Counted from the stretch's first letter, positions 33,422-43,967 are shown. The stretch is 64,000 bases of DNA from Flavobacterium petrolei (GCF_003314435.2 NZ_QNVY02000002.1:558001-622000); one strand, 5' to 3'. The notes: generated from the letters alone by a model not told the origin. Made by a program: numbers and translations.

Positions 33422-36187
33422 TTATATTGATAATAAAAATTTAGATAAATTCTCATCTTGAACAAGGTTTAGTTTCTTTCTTAATCGATAACGATGTAGT
33501 TCTACCCCTCTAAATGATATATTCATCATGGGAGCAATTTCTTTGGAGGAAAGATTCATTTTTAAGTAAATGCAAAGTTTAATATCTTTCGAAGTAAGAT
33601 TGGGAAATTTTTTGAATAAGGTAATTATAAATTCATTATGAATTTGATTCAAATTTGTTTCAAACGTTTCCCATTCATGTTTGTTAACGGCATTGATTTT
33701 TATAGCTTTTTTAATTTCACTTTTCAATTTATTAAAATCCATATCGGAATCCAGAATACTTTGTATGTTTTCAATCATTTCACTTTGTTTCGCAATCGAA
33801 AGTGATTTGCCTGCAACCTCAGAAGATTTGGTTTGCAGTTCCAGTTCTAAAATGTGTTTTTCATACTCCTGAATATTCAATTCATTTTCGGCTTTCAATT
33901 CCATCTCGAGAATCTTCTTTTGATGTTTTAATTCTTCATCACGCAATTCCAGTTTCTGAATGTATCGCATTTTATTCCATTTGTAATACAAATAGAGTAT
34001 TCCTCCAATCACAACTAGATAAAATAAAATCATCCAAAAAGATAAATACCATGGTTTAGCCACAATAAATTGGAAGTTGGAAATTTTATCATACGTAAGG
34101 CCGTCATGAAGGTAAACGGTAATCTCATTGGAACCACTATTTAAATTGTTCAAAACAATCAAACCTTCATTTACAGGAATAAATTCTTTGGTCCCATTTA
34201 ATTTATAAAACAAATTAGGTCTTGTTGCGCCAAAAACACCTGATATTACATGTATGCGAAGCTCAGAATTGTACGGAATCTTTGAGTTCTTTTGAACCAA
34301 ATTATTATTAACAAAAGCTTCTATACTTATGTTTGATGCTTTCTTGTTCGTATATTTTAATTGTAACGAAATAAAGCCATCATCTAGGTTTAACAGATAA
34401 TTATCTTTGTTTTTGAAAACTTTTACATTGTCGTTAATGATTTTCCCTTTGTAATATTTCTCTTGAATAATATTGCGAATAAATTTATTATCATGTGCAT
34501 AAATATTGTATAAAAGTCCTTCTTGAAGTATCAGAAAATGGTTTTCATCAATGGAAACTATGTTTGATACGTTTTTAAAATTAGTATTGAACAATTCATT
34601 TGCTTCCAATTGATTAGTAATTGAATTATAAGTGTACCAGGATTTATTAATTAAAAAAAGGATTTCATTTCTGAACTCAAATATTTTGACTCCAAAATCA
34701 TTACTTATTTTACTGTGTTGGGTAACATTTTTGATATCGGTTGTTTCGTATGCATCATTATACAGAATTCGATACAAGCCTCTATTATTATCAGCAGCCC
34801 ATATTTCATTTTTTCTGTTTTGCGCAACGTATTTAATCGGTTTCAATATTCCTTTTATAACTATCTTTTGATTCAAATCATTAGCATCATTGTAAATAAT
34901 TACGCCGCTATATGTTGCTTGCAAATACGAATTATTAATATTGCTTTTGGCTAAATTCCAACCTCCGTTTATAGTACTTAATTTAGAGAATAATCCGTTT
35001 TCGTAAACAAAAGTACCTTCGTTATGGCCTATTAGGTATTTGTTATTTACTTTACTGATATCCCAGGCTTGTCCTTGCGTATTAGGAATCAACGAAAGTT
35101 CCTTGTCTTCGTATTTAAAAACACCATGATTCGAAGCCATTAAATAACCTTTTGAAGTACTCGCAATAGAATAAACGGAACCTAAAATACCTGAATTATC
35201 ATAAAAAATAGAAATTGGAGAATTTACTTCGATATGAGCAATTCCGTTATCTAAACCCAACCACAAATCATTTTCTTTGTCCAATTCAATACTCAAAATT
35301 GAATTATTCATTAAAACATTATTGCGATTGATGTTTTTGTAAGCACCAGAATTCAAATCAAAAATATAAACTCCTTTATTTGCAGTTCCTATTATTAATT
35401 TATTGCTTTTAATGAATTTAGCAACATTGATATTAGCCGCTTTCAAAATATCATTTAATGAACTTTTCCAAGCACTTAATACTCCGTTTTCTTCCACATA
35501 AACTCCATTTTTTTTAGTGAAAAAATACGTTTTATTTTGGTGTTTTTGAATAGCGTGGATGACGTTATTCTCTAAAATAGACCATCCCTCTATCTTTTCA
35601 AATTTGGAATTATTCATTTTATAAATTCCTTTTTCTACCGAAGCCACTAATAAATCATTGCCAACGGGAAAACAATAGGAAACCAAAAAATCAAATTTAC
35701 TTTTCTTAATTATCTTTCCATCATACTGAAAAAGACCGTTAAAAGACTGGAAATAAATTTTACCTTTAAATTTAAATATCTTCCAAACCTCCTCATTATC
35801 ACTTTCATCAAAAACCTTAGTGGTATCAGAAATAGAAACATAAATCATCTTCCCATTTTTTCGATACCAGTAGCCAAATTCCTTATAGGAACCGGAATAA
35901 ATCCTGTCGCCATCCACCATTATAGAACGAATTATGGTTTTGTTAGGCAGCGAATATTTTTCCCATTTTACACCATCGTACCGCAATAAATAATAATTAT
36001 TGGCAAAATACATCGCATTATCATTGCCCTGCGCTACATTCCATATTTGATTATCTCCTTGATAATCAGATTTATTGTAATTTTCCACAAAAGGAAGTAA
36101 CTCCTGCGAATACAATTGAAATGAGATAAGATAGAGTAGGAATATGGCTGTAATTCTTGCTTTCAAAATGTGGTGTTTAGTATCCAA
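33422..36187 (-). CDS. SusR-like membrane regulator: two-component-type propeller with C-terminal LuxR-like HTH
   Basis: A 921-residue protein. A signal or anchor (about 10-28) is followed by two seven-bladed propeller-like domains built of short repeats such as WNVAQGNDNAMYFANNYY and DLWLGLDNGIAHI (about 40-660), a Y_Y_Y-type immunoglobulin-like domain, a membrane helix (about 735-755), a coiled coil rich in Glu and Lys, and a C-terminal helix-turn-helix (LTSKDIKLCIYLKMNLSSKEIA, about 863-884). There is no histidine kinase or receiver domain, so it is like SusR and not a hybrid two-component sensor. It should bind the glycan outside and control the adjacent susC operon directly. Confidence 0.9.
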   Translation of the reverse strand: MDTKHHILKARITAIFLLYLISFQLYSQELLPFVENYNKSDYQGDNQIWNVAQGNDNAMYFANNYYLLRYDGVKWEKYSLPNKTIIRSIMVDGDRIYSGSYKEFGYWYRKNGKMIYVSISDTTKVFDESDNEEVWKIFKFKGKIYFQSFNGLFQYDGKIIKKSKFDFLVSYCFPVGNDLLVASVEKGIYKMNNSKFEKIEGWSILENNVIHAIQKHQNKTYFFTKKNGVYVEENGVLSAWKSSLNDILKAANINVAKFIKSNKLIIGTANKGVYIFDLNSGAYKNINRNNVLMNNSILSIELDKENDLWLGLDNGIAHIEVNSPISIFYDNSGILGSVYSIASTSKGYLMASNHGVFKYEDKELSLIPNTQGQAWDISKVNNKYLIGHNEGTFVYENGLFSKLSTINGGWNLAKSNINNSYLQATYSGVIIYNDANDLNQKIVIKGILKPIKYVAQNRKNEIWAADNNRGLYRILYNDAYETTDIKNVTQHSKISNDFGVKIFEFRNEILFLINKSWYTYNSITNQLEANELFNTNFKNVSNIVSIDENHFLILQEGLLYNIYAHDNKFIRNIIQEKYYKGKIINDNVKVFKNKDNYLLNLDDGFISLQLKYTNKKASNISIEAFVNNNLVQKNSKIPYNSELRIHVISGVFGATRPNLFYKLNGTKEFIPVNEGLIVLNNLNSGSNEITVYLHDGLTYDKISNFQFIVAKPWYLSFWMILFYLVVIGGILYLYYKWNKMRYIQKLELRDEELKHQKKILEMELKAENELNIQEYEKHILELELQTKSSEVAGKSLSIAKQSEMIENIQSILDSDMDFNKLKSEIKKAIKINAVNKHEWETFETNLNQIHNEFIITLFKKFPNLTSKDIKLCIYLKMNLSSKEIAPMMNISFRGVELHRYRLRKKLNLVQDENLSKFLLSI

Positions 36188-36217
36188 ATATAATTAGATT
36201 TATTAAATAAAATCTAT

Positions 36218-36242
36218 AAAAAAAGCCTCTGAATTCAGAAGC
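36218..36242 (-). terminator. Terminator downstream of the SusC-locus regulator side, read from the minus strand
   Basis: GCTTCTGAATTCAGAGGC (36225-36242 read on the minus strand) forms a stem with a GAATTC centre and is followed by a T-run. It lies just past the ackA stop codon and should end the pta-ackA transcript before the regulator gene. Confidence 0.75.
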
Positions 36243-36263
36243 TCCTTCGGGTTTTTTATTTTC

Positions 36264-37448
36264 TTAGTTTATCAGTAATTCAAAGACTTGATTGGCAATT
36301 TCAATCTCTTCATTAGTGGGAATAACTACTATTTTAGTTTTGGATTCCAAAGTATTGATTTCCCGAATTTCTTTCGAACGCATATCATTTTTAGAATCAT
36401 CAAGTTCAATTCCAAAATACTCCATATCAGTACAAACTAATTTTCGCATGTAAGAAGAATTTTCTCCAATTCCAGCTGTAAAAATAATCGCATCCAAACC
36501 ATTTAAAGCAGCTGTATAAGAACCTATATATTTCTTGATTCGGTACGCATTCATTGCCAATGCCATTTGACAATCTTTATTTCCTTGTCCGGCTTGAGAT
36601 TCAATATCTCTTAAATCACTAAAACCGGTAAGTCCAAGCATTCCGCTTTGTTTTTGCAACATCGTGTTGACATCGGCAAGGGAATAACCCAATGAATTGA
36701 CCATATAAAATATAACTGATTGATCGACATCTCCACTACGAGTTCCCATAATCAAACCATTCATTGGTCCAAAACCGAGTGTAGTATCGATACTTTTCCC
36801 ATCTTTTATAGCCGCCATACTGCATCCATTACCTAAATGTATAGTGATAATTTTAGAGCTGTTTTGTAAAAACTTGATCGCTTTTTCAGAAACATATTTG
36901 TGGCTTGTACCGTGAAAACCGTAAACTCGAATTTTATTTTCGGTCAAAAGATAATTAGGCAAGGCATATTTATAAGCCACAACTGGAATTGTTTGGTGAA
37001 ATGCCGTGTCAAAAACAGCTACTTGTTTAGCAGTGCCAAAGATTTCTTCCGCTACAATTATTCCTTCAAAATTAGCAGGATTGTGCAATGGTGCCAATTC
37101 AAAAAGTTGTTTTATTTTATCTTTTACCTTTTTGTTGATGATGGTGGTATCTGAAAAACCAGCACCTCCGTGAACAACACGATGACCAACAGCATCAATT
37201 TCGAGCGTGCTTTTAATCACACCTACTCTTTCATCCATCAATAAACGAGCGATTTTTTCTAACCCTATTTTATGATTGGGAATTGGCATCGATTCCTCAA
37301 TTTTATTTTTTTGAGTTTCATAGCTCAAATTTGAAGTCTCTAATCCTATTCTGTCAATCATCCCAGAGCAAATAACTTCGCAAGAAGGCATGTCAATTAA
37401 CTGGTATTTTATAGAAGAACTTCCTGAGTTTATTATTACTATTTTCAT
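36264..37448 (-). CDS. ackA: Acetate kinase
   Basis: AckA transfers phosphate from acetyl phosphate to ADP, making ATP and acetate (or the reverse). The 394-residue length is normal. The ASKHA-fold motifs are all present: N-terminal IINSGSSSIKYQL, VGHRVVHGGAGF, FDTAFHQTIP, YGFHGTSHKYVSEKA, IHLGNGCSMAAIKDGKSIDTTLGF, GTRSGDVD and FTAGIGENS. It lies 86 bp behind pta, forming the usual Pta-AckA acetate pathway. A hairpin terminator follows its stop. Confidence 0.97.
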   Translation of the reverse strand: MKIVIINSGSSSIKYQLIDMPSCEVICSGMIDRIGLETSNLSYETQKNKIEESMPIPNHKIGLEKIARLLMDERVGVIKSTLEIDAVGHRVVHGGAGFSDTTIINKKVKDKIKQLFELAPLHNPANFEGIIVAEEIFGTAKQVAVFDTAFHQTIPVVAYKYALPNYLLTENKIRVYGFHGTSHKYVSEKAIKFLQNSSKIITIHLGNGCSMAAIKDGKSIDTTLGFGPMNGLIMGTRSGDVDQSVIFYMVNSLGYSLADVNTMLQKQSGMLGLTGFSDLRDIESQAGQGNKDCQMALAMNAYRIKKYIGSYTAALNGLDAIIFTAGIGENSSYMRKLVCTDMEYFGIELDDSKNDMRSKEIREINTLESKTKIVVIPTNEEIEIANQVFELLIN

Positions 37449-37534
37449 TTAAGTTTCATTAAAAGATTAAACAATTGAAGTATTAAAAGATTAATTTTAA
37501 AATCATTAAATATTTCAATCTTTAAATTAAAAAG

Positions 37535-39628
37535 CTATAATCCTTGTGCTTGAATCGCCGTAATCACGACTGTATTTATAATATCATCTACGGTACAACC
37601 GCGGCTTAAATCATTAACCGGCTTGTTCAATCCCTGTAACATCGGACCAATTGCTAATGCACCCGTTTCTCTTTGAACCGCTTTATAGGTATTATTTCCT
37701 GTATTTAAATCTGGAAAAATCAAAACGCTGGCTTGTCCTGCCACTTCTGAATTTGGCATTTTACTTTTACCAACGGCCATATCAACGGCAGCATCGTATT
37801 GAATAGGACCTTCGATTTTTAAATCTGGGCGTTTTTTTCTCACTATTTCAGTTGCAGTTCGCACTTTATCCACTTCATCTCCTTTTCCGGAAGAACCCGA
37901 AGAATACGAAAGCATAGCGATTTTTGGTTCAATACCAAAAGCTAAACTGGAATCCGCAGATGAAATGGCAATTTCTGCCAGTTGTTCCGCGGTAGGATTT
38001 GGATTAATGGCACAATCTCCAAAAACTGAAACTCTGTCCTCTAAACACATGAAAAATATTGAGGAAACCACTGATGAATTGGGTTTTGTTTTAATGAATT
38101 GCAACGCCGGTAAAATAGTATGTTGCGTAGTATGTGCAGCGCCAGAAACCATTCCGTCAGCATCTCCTTTGTAAACCATCATCGTTCCAAAATACGAAAC
38201 ATCTTCCATCAAATCTTTCGCCATTCCTAACGTAACATTTTTCGCTTTTCGCAACTCATAATACGTGTTTACGTAGTCGTCATAATGCTCGGATTCAATC
38301 GGATTAATGATTTGCACTTTGGAAAAATCAAAAAACAATCCTAATTCCGCAACCTTACTTTCTATTTGTTTCTTGTTGCCAATAATCGAAATATCCACTA
38401 CATCCATTTCTAATAAACGGGAAGCTGCCATAATAATTCTATCGTCATTCCCTTCCGGCAGGACAATGTGTTTCCTGTGTTGTCTGGCTCTTTTAACCAA
38501 ATTATACTGAAACATTTTTGGCGTCATTCCATCAGCCTCAAAAGTAATGAGCTTTTCAGCCAAGTTATCTAAGTCGACATATTTTTCGAAAGTAGTAATC
38601 GAAATTTCAATCTTCTGCTTGTTATTTGCATAAATTTTAGATTTAATGGATCCTATTTTATTGGTGATGAAATACGTCCCTTCTTCCACGGCAATAATTG
38701 GAACAATAGTCGAAAGTCCTTCAATCAATTTCAAAATACTAATCTCCGGCAAGATATTCCCTGTCAAAACAATTCCGGAAATAGTTGGATAATTCACGGA
38801 TTCATTAGCTTGTAAAGCTCCTAAAATAATATCGGCTCTGTCTCCAGGAGTAATCACCAGGCTATTCTCTTTCAGATGCAACAAATAATTACACAATTGC
38901 ATGGCGCCAACACTGAAATTTCCGGTTTGGTTGTTCAAGTGTGCCGAGCCAAATAAAACTTTAGCATCCAACTCCTTTACTATTTCCTGTACCGTCGGAT
39001 TATTCAAATTATGGATTAAAGGAATCGTATTCACCATCACGCTATGAGGCAAACTTTTGCGTAAACCAGTAGTTACTATGTCTATATTTTCATGTTGTAC
39101 TTTGTTAGATATTACGGCTAATACCTCCACGTCCTTCACTTTAAATGAATCGTAAGCAAGATACAAACTGTCCAATAATTCTTCCAGTGTTTTGCCTACT
39201 CCAGAACCAACAATAATCGTTGGGATTCCCAGATTTTTAGCAATAAGAACATTCATGTCTAATTCAATCACCGTTCCTTCCCCACTGAAACCAGTTCCTT
39301 CCACCAAAACAAAATCAAAACGCTCTTCTAATTTCTTATATTTTTCAATAATCAAATCGAGAACCTCTCCTATTTTTCCTTTGTTCTTCTTTTTGATTAA
39401 TTTACTTTTTGTAATTGCGTAAGCGTCTTCAAATTGAATATCTAAACCAAAGTGACCTATCACAGTTTCAATGTGGTTATCAAATCCGCCTTCTTCAAAA
39501 TCTTCAACAATGGGTCTAAAATAACCTACTTTGGCCATTTTGCCAATAAGCATACTCATCAATCCCAACGTAATAATCGACTTTCCACTATTTTGCTCGC
39601 TTGTTGCAATGTATATGGCCTTGTTCAT
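37535..39628 (-). CDS. pta: Phosphate acetyltransferase
   Basis: Pta converts acetyl-CoA and phosphate to acetyl phosphate and CoA. The 697-residue enzyme is the long form: an N-terminal P-loop domain like dethiobiotin synthetase (IATSEQNSGKSIITLGLM, residues 7-24), a DRTGG domain (about 215-320), and the C-terminal catalytic PTA_PTB domain (about 375-697) with HIVLPEGNDDRIIMAA, GMVSGAAHTTQHTI, SSGSSGKGDEVDKVRTAT and FPDLNTGNNTYKAVQ. It is the first gene of the pta-ackA unit. Confidence 0.97.
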   Translation of the reverse strand: MNKAIYIATSEQNSGKSIITLGLMSMLIGKMAKVGYFRPIVEDFEEGGFDNHIETVIGHFGLDIQFEDAYAITKSKLIKKKNKGKIGEVLDLIIEKYKKLEERFDFVLVEGTGFSGEGTVIELDMNVLIAKNLGIPTIIVGSGVGKTLEELLDSLYLAYDSFKVKDVEVLAVISNKVQHENIDIVTTGLRKSLPHSVMVNTIPLIHNLNNPTVQEIVKELDAKVLFGSAHLNNQTGNFSVGAMQLCNYLLHLKENSLVITPGDRADIILGALQANESVNYPTISGIVLTGNILPEISILKLIEGLSTIVPIIAVEEGTYFITNKIGSIKSKIYANNKQKIEISITTFEKYVDLDNLAEKLITFEADGMTPKMFQYNLVKRARQHRKHIVLPEGNDDRIIMAASRLLEMDVVDISIIGNKKQIESKVAELGLFFDFSKVQIINPIESEHYDDYVNTYYELRKAKNVTLGMAKDLMEDVSYFGTMMVYKGDADGMVSGAAHTTQHTILPALQFIKTKPNSSVVSSIFFMCLEDRVSVFGDCAINPNPTAEQLAEIAISSADSSLAFGIEPKIAMLSYSSGSSGKGDEVDKVRTATEIVRKKRPDLKIEGPIQYDAAVDMAVGKSKMPNSEVAGQASVLIFPDLNTGNNTYKAVQRETGALAIGPMLQGLNKPVNDLSRGCTVDDIINTVVITAIQAQGL

Positions 39629-39682
39629 CTATATATTTTTAAATTTAATTTCAAATCAATTGAATGTATTGCTTTTTGAGTT

Positions 39683-40753
39683 CTAAAACCAACGGCGTTT
39701 TTTAAAATAAATAATCATTCCAATCACTATTAAAAACATGGCACCAACAACGGTGTGATAGCCATAATGACGCTTGAGTTCCGGCATATATTCAAAATTC
39801 ATTCCGTAAATCCCAACAATAAAAGTAAGCGGAATAAATATCGCCGATACGATGGTCAACGTTTTCATAATTTCATTCATCTTATGCGTTTGTGCCGAAA
39901 AAAAGAAATTTGAAGCACTTTCTAAAGACCCCATATCAGAATCAATTTGTTCCAAAAGTTCTAAACTTTTTTGATGCAATCGCGAAAAGAAACTAAAACT
40001 ATCTGCTTCCATCGCATTAAATATCGTGTCGTCTTTTATGCTTTTAATGTCGTACAAAGAATCTCGTAATGGAATAATGGAACGTTTTAAGAAGTTTAAA
40101 TTATCGCGGTGTTTCTCTATTTTTTCTAAAATTACGGGATCTACACTTTGCTTCGTAAGATTGATCAATTCCTCTACTTTATCTTCTTCGTTTTCTAAAG
40201 TGATGAAGAAATTTTCCATAATTGCATCTAAAAGGATGTACAGCAAATAATCCGCTTTCTTAGTTCTTACAATCCCTGAATGGGTTCGAATGCGTTCTCG
40301 AATATGGGTAAAAAAATCACTCCTTTTTTCCTGAAAAGAAATTAAGACGCCGTCTTTCAATAAAAAACTAATTTGTTCTACACTAATATTATCTGAATTT
40401 TCCCCTGGCAACAGTGATTTTATATTGAAAAACAAAAAGTCATGAGATTCTTCCAGTTTAGTTCTTCGGGTGGTATTCAAAATATCAGCCAACATAAAAT
40501 TATCGATTTTAAAATAATCACCAATAGATTTTAACCAATCAACATTATTCAAGCCGTGTATGTTAATCCAATTTGTTTTCTGTTTATCAATATATTTGTC
40601 TAAATCTGAAACCTTAAAATCCTCATATTCCGTTAGATTCAAATCATCGTAAACAAACAACTGCAGTTCTGAATCTTTGCTTTTATGAATCCCTGTATAT
40701 TCTAAATTATAGGGTTGCATTTTCCTCCCTTTCTTGTACTTGATTTTTCTCAT
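39683..40753 (-). CDS. corA: Magnesium/cobalt transporter CorA
   Basis: CorA forms a pentameric Mg2+ (and Co2+) channel. The 356-residue protein has the large cytosolic alpha/beta funnel domain, the long stalk helix (about 200-290), and two C-terminal membrane helices joined by the diagnostic YGMNFEYMPE loop (GMN motif, about 318-320), ending in the basic tail FKKRRWF. The start at 40753 (MRKIKYKKGRK) gives a basic N-terminus; an internal Met at residue 12 is an alternative. It lies 54 bp before pta on the same strand, but function gives no reason to link them. Confidence 0.95.
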   Translation of the reverse strand: MRKIKYKKGRKMQPYNLEYTGIHKSKDSELQLFVYDDLNLTEYEDFKVSDLDKYIDKQKTNWINIHGLNNVDWLKSIGDYFKIDNFMLADILNTTRRTKLEESHDFLFFNIKSLLPGENSDNISVEQISFLLKDGVLISFQEKRSDFFTHIRERIRTHSGIVRTKKADYLLYILLDAIMENFFITLENEEDKVEELINLTKQSVDPVILEKIEKHRDNLNFLKRSIIPLRDSLYDIKSIKDDTIFNAMEADSFSFFSRLHQKSLELLEQIDSDMGSLESASNFFFSAQTHKMNEIMKTLTIVSAIFIPLTFIVGIYGMNFEYMPELKRHYGYHTVVGAMFLIVIGMIIYFKKRRWF

Positions 40754-41105
40754 CCCAACTGATTTATGAAGTAATATTACGAAAAACTTTTACAAGTAAA
40801 TCGTTTTTAGGCACTTTTGACATTCCATGAAATTAAAAAATATTACTTTATTTACTCCTTAAAAAAAGCAAAGGTAACACGAAATAGTAATTCCTTTCAT
40901 GACAAAAATCATATTGCCCCAATGAGAAATAAATACTCAACGATTGTTAATTATTGTTAATTATTGTTAATTATTTAAAATTCTATTTCTGGATAATACA
41001 ATTTTAAAAATATATCAATAGATTTGAAAATTAATGGCAAATAAATAGAAGATTCTCCTATTTATTTACTAAAAACTAATTATTAACCAATATATGTTGC
41101 ACTAC
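40754..41105. other. Intergenic region with a short 10-bp tandem repeat
   Basis: It lies between divergent corA and a metalloprotease gene. At 40943-40975 the unit ATTGTTAATT repeats a little over three times. No coding frame is evident; both promoters should lie here. Confidence 0.6.
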
Positions 41106-43667
41106 ATGTTTAAAAAAAAACTAACTCTATTTATTGTTTTTCTGTTAATTTTTTCGGCTCCGGAGACATTTGCTCAAAGTAGAAAGAAAAGAAAAGCAGA
41201 GAAAAATGCTATTGCCAAAGTAGATACCAAGGCAAATGATGCTAAGAAAGAACCCAAACCGTACAAAAAAGTAATTGATTCAAGTGCAGTTACGCAAAGA
41301 GGATTAATCGACGTCCATAAAATAGACAACAAATACCTTTTTGAAATTCCGGATTCTATTTTAGGAAGTGAAATGATGACCATTACCCGATATTCTAAAA
41401 CTCCGGCCGGAGGAGGAATTTTTGGTGGAGAGGAAATCAACAGACAAGTGGTTCGTTGGGAAAAAGGGTTGAATAACAATATCTTATTGAGATCTATTAC
41501 CTACGTTATTATGTCTCCGGATGAAGACAAACCAATGGCTCAAGCAGTCAAAAATTCAACTTCAGATCCAATTATTGGAAATTATGATGTTCTGGCGTAC
41601 AAAAAAGATGATGCTGGAAAAATCACAGGTTATGTACTAGATTTATCCACTACTTTCGATGCTGATGTTCAAACTTTTTCATTGGATCCAATTAAAAAGC
41701 AACTGTTAAACATTCAGACATTTCAAAAAGACAGATCATTTATCTCAAAAGTAAGTAGTTTTCCAATAAACACCGAAATTAGAAGTGTAAAAACCTTTAC
41801 GACAACGCCACCAAAAATCAATACTTCACCTACTCCAAAAATTGGAGTTGATTTGCCTTCGGCTTTAGATGCAGGTGTGATTACAGTAGAAATGAATACT
41901 TCTATGATTTTATTGCCAAAAAATCCGATGCGCAAAAGAGAATTTGATGCTCGTGTAGGTTATTTTGCAAACCAATATGATGTATTCGAGGAAGAATCTC
42001 AAAAATCTGATACCAAAGTATTTGCGGTAAGATGGCGCTTAGAACCGAAATCTGCTGAAGATGCCCAAAAACAAAAAAAGGGTGAATTGATTGAGCCTTT
42101 GAAACCAATTGTATACTACATTGACCCCGCCACTCCGGAAAAATGGAAAAAATTCATCAAACAAGGAATTGACGATTGGCAAATCGCATTTGAAGCAGCA
42201 GGTTGGAAAAATGCCATTCGTGGTGAATATTGGCCGGAAAATGATCCAACAATGAGTTTGGAAGATGCGCGTTTTTCTGTTTTAAGATATTTTGCTGCCG
42301 AAATTCTAAATGCTTATGGTCCTAATGTTCACGATCCAAGAAGCGGTGAAATTTTAGAAAGCCACATTGGTTGGTACCATAATATCATGAGTCTTTTAAG
42401 AAACTGGTATTTGATTCAAACGGCAGCGGTTGATCCAGCGGCAAGATCGAAAAAGTTTGATGACAAATTAATGGGAGAATTAATTCGTTTTGTTGCTTCA
42501 CATGAAGTTGGACACACGTTAGGATTACGTCACAATATGGGTGCGAGTTCTGCAACTCCGGTTGAGAAATTGAGAGATAAAGACTACCAAGAGAAAAATG
42601 GACATACTTCATCTATTATGGATTATGCGCGTTTCAACTATGTTGCACAACCAGAAGATGGTGTTACGGCTTTGTTTCCAAGAATTGGAGATTATGATAA
42701 ATGGGCTATCAAATGGGGATATTCTTATTTTGAAGACACTAAAAATGAAGCACAGGAAAAAGCATTATTGAATGAAATGACTAAGGAAGCATATAAAAAC
42801 AATCGTTTGTGGTTTGGTACGGAATCCAGTCCTTATGATCCAAGATATCAAACGGAAGATATTGGTGATAATGCGATGAGAGCTTCTGAATACGGAATTA
42901 AAAACCTGAAAAGAATACTTCCTAATTTATTAGAATGGACTAAAGAAGATGGTCAAAGTTATACTGAATTAGACGAGCTTTACAGCGCGCTTACAGGACA
43001 ATTCCGAAGATACATGGGACACGTAACTAAAAACGTGGGTGGAATTTATGATTCTCCAAAAACCTATGATATGGCTGGGAATCAATTTGAAGTAGTTCCA
43101 AAAAGTATTCAAAAAGACGCTGTGGCATTCTTGAATACTCAATTATTCAACACCCCAAAATGGTTATTGGATCAAAATGTCCTTTCGAAAATCAACCCAG
43201 AAAACGGTGTTGAAGCAATCAAAGGAATGCAAGATGCAACATTAACTAGCTTATTAGCCGGTGACAGAATGGTTCGCCTTTTAGAAACCTCAACTGCTAG
43301 TAAAGACAATTATTCTGTGGACGAATTAATCAGTGATTTGAATAAAGGAATTTTCTCTGAATTGAAAAGCAATAGTTCTATTGATATGTATCGCAGAAAC
43401 ATTCAAAAATTGTATGTAGACAAGATGATTGGTATGTTAAAACCTGGTAATGCAGAAGTAAGATCGGTTCCGGTTGGTGTAACGTACGGTTTCAATACCA
43501 GAAGAGTAAATTTAGCACAAACGGATTTACCTTCTATTGCCAGAGGCCAATTGAATTCTCTTAAAAATGATTTAAAAATGTCTTCCGCTAGAATGTCAGA
43601 CCGAATGAGTAAATACCATGTACTCGATTTGATTTCTAGAATTGGTGAAGCTTTAGATCCTAAATAA
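41106..43667 (+). CDS. Large exported zinc-dependent metalloprotease (DUF5117/DUF4953 type)
   Basis: An 853-residue exported protein with a signal peptide (MFKKKLTLFIVFLLIFSAPETFAQ) and a basic stretch right after cleavage (SRKKRKAEK). Residues of about 65-260 match the DUF5117/5118 N-terminal region; the middle carries the metzincin-like zinc site SHEVGHTLGLRHN, giving zinc ligands His466, His470 and His476 with Glu467 as base. A C-terminal helical region follows. Such proteins are common in Bacteroidota and substrates are unknown. I prefer the ATG at 41106 to 41094 because the signal peptide starts there. A clear terminator follows. Confidence 0.9.
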   Translation: MFKKKLTLFIVFLLIFSAPETFAQSRKKRKAEKNAIAKVDTKANDAKKEPKPYKKVIDSSAVTQRGLIDVHKIDNKYLFEIPDSILGSEMMTITRYSKTPAGGGIFGGEEINRQVVRWEKGLNNNILLRSITYVIMSPDEDKPMAQAVKNSTSDPIIGNYDVLAYKKDDAGKITGYVLDLSTTFDADVQTFSLDPIKKQLLNIQTFQKDRSFISKVSSFPINTEIRSVKTFTTTPPKINTSPTPKIGVDLPSALDAGVITVEMNTSMILLPKNPMRKREFDARVGYFANQYDVFEEESQKSDTKVFAVRWRLEPKSAEDAQKQKKGELIEPLKPIVYYIDPATPEKWKKFIKQGIDDWQIAFEAAGWKNAIRGEYWPENDPTMSLEDARFSVLRYFAAEILNAYGPNVHDPRSGEILESHIGWYHNIMSLLRNWYLIQTAAVDPAARSKKFDDKLMGELIRFVASHEVGHTLGLRHNMGASSATPVEKLRDKDYQEKNGHTSSIMDYARFNYVAQPEDGVTALFPRIGDYDKWAIKWGYSYFEDTKNEAQEKALLNEMTKEAYKNNRLWFGTESSPYDPRYQTEDIGDNAMRASEYGIKNLKRILPNLLEWTKEDGQSYTELDELYSALTGQFRRYMGHVTKNVGGIYDSPKTYDMAGNQFEVVPKSIQKDAVAFLNTQLFNTPKWLLDQNVLSKINPENGVEAIKGMQDATLTSLLAGDRMVRLLETSTASKDNYSVDELISDLNKGIFSELKSNSSIDMYRRNIQKLYVDKMIGMLKPGNAEVRSVPVGVTYGFNTRRVNLAQTDLPSIARGQLNSLKNDLKMSSARMSDRMSKYHVLDLISRIGEALDPK

Positions 43668-43673
43668 TAAATT

Positions 43674-43714
43674 AAAAAGGGAAAATGTTCAAACAACATT
43701 TTCCCTTTTTTTTT
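43674..43714 (+). terminator. Terminator after the metalloprotease gene
   Basis: AAAAAGGGAAAATGTT pairs with AACATTTTCCCTTTTT across a 5-nt loop and a T-run follows. Confidence 0.85.
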
Positions 43715-43967
43715 GCTTTGTAATGAATGTTATTTCATCGTGGATTATGTGAAATGTACTAATACATTGCATGGTTATTATGACGTTTATAAAACGCACA
43801 GTGAAAAATCTCACTTCATAGAGGCGTACGTTATACAAACCTACCTTGAAGAACACACAATGTAGAGATGAAATGCAGTGCGTCTCTGCAAGATAAATAA
43901 CAATAATAAAATGAAAACATCCAACTTGTTTCAAATAGGTCGGGTGTTCTATTTCATTAAATGACAC
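43715..43967. repeat. Intergenic region with a partial short palindromic repeat
   Basis: GTAGAGATG...CGTCTCTGC at 43862-43889 resembles the elements at 45824-45847 and 47023-47048 (TGCNGTGCRTCTCTAC-like core). The 93-codon open frame across this region on the minus strand has no coding character and I do not call it. Confidence 0.5.

Noticed and set aside
40943..40975. Possible CRISPR-like direct repeats
   Set aside because: Three head-to-tail 10-bp units without spacers are a simple tandem repeat.
43689..43967. 93-codon minus-strand frame between the metalloprotease and rhodopsin genes
   Set aside because: It covers a terminator and a palindromic repeat and has no coding character.
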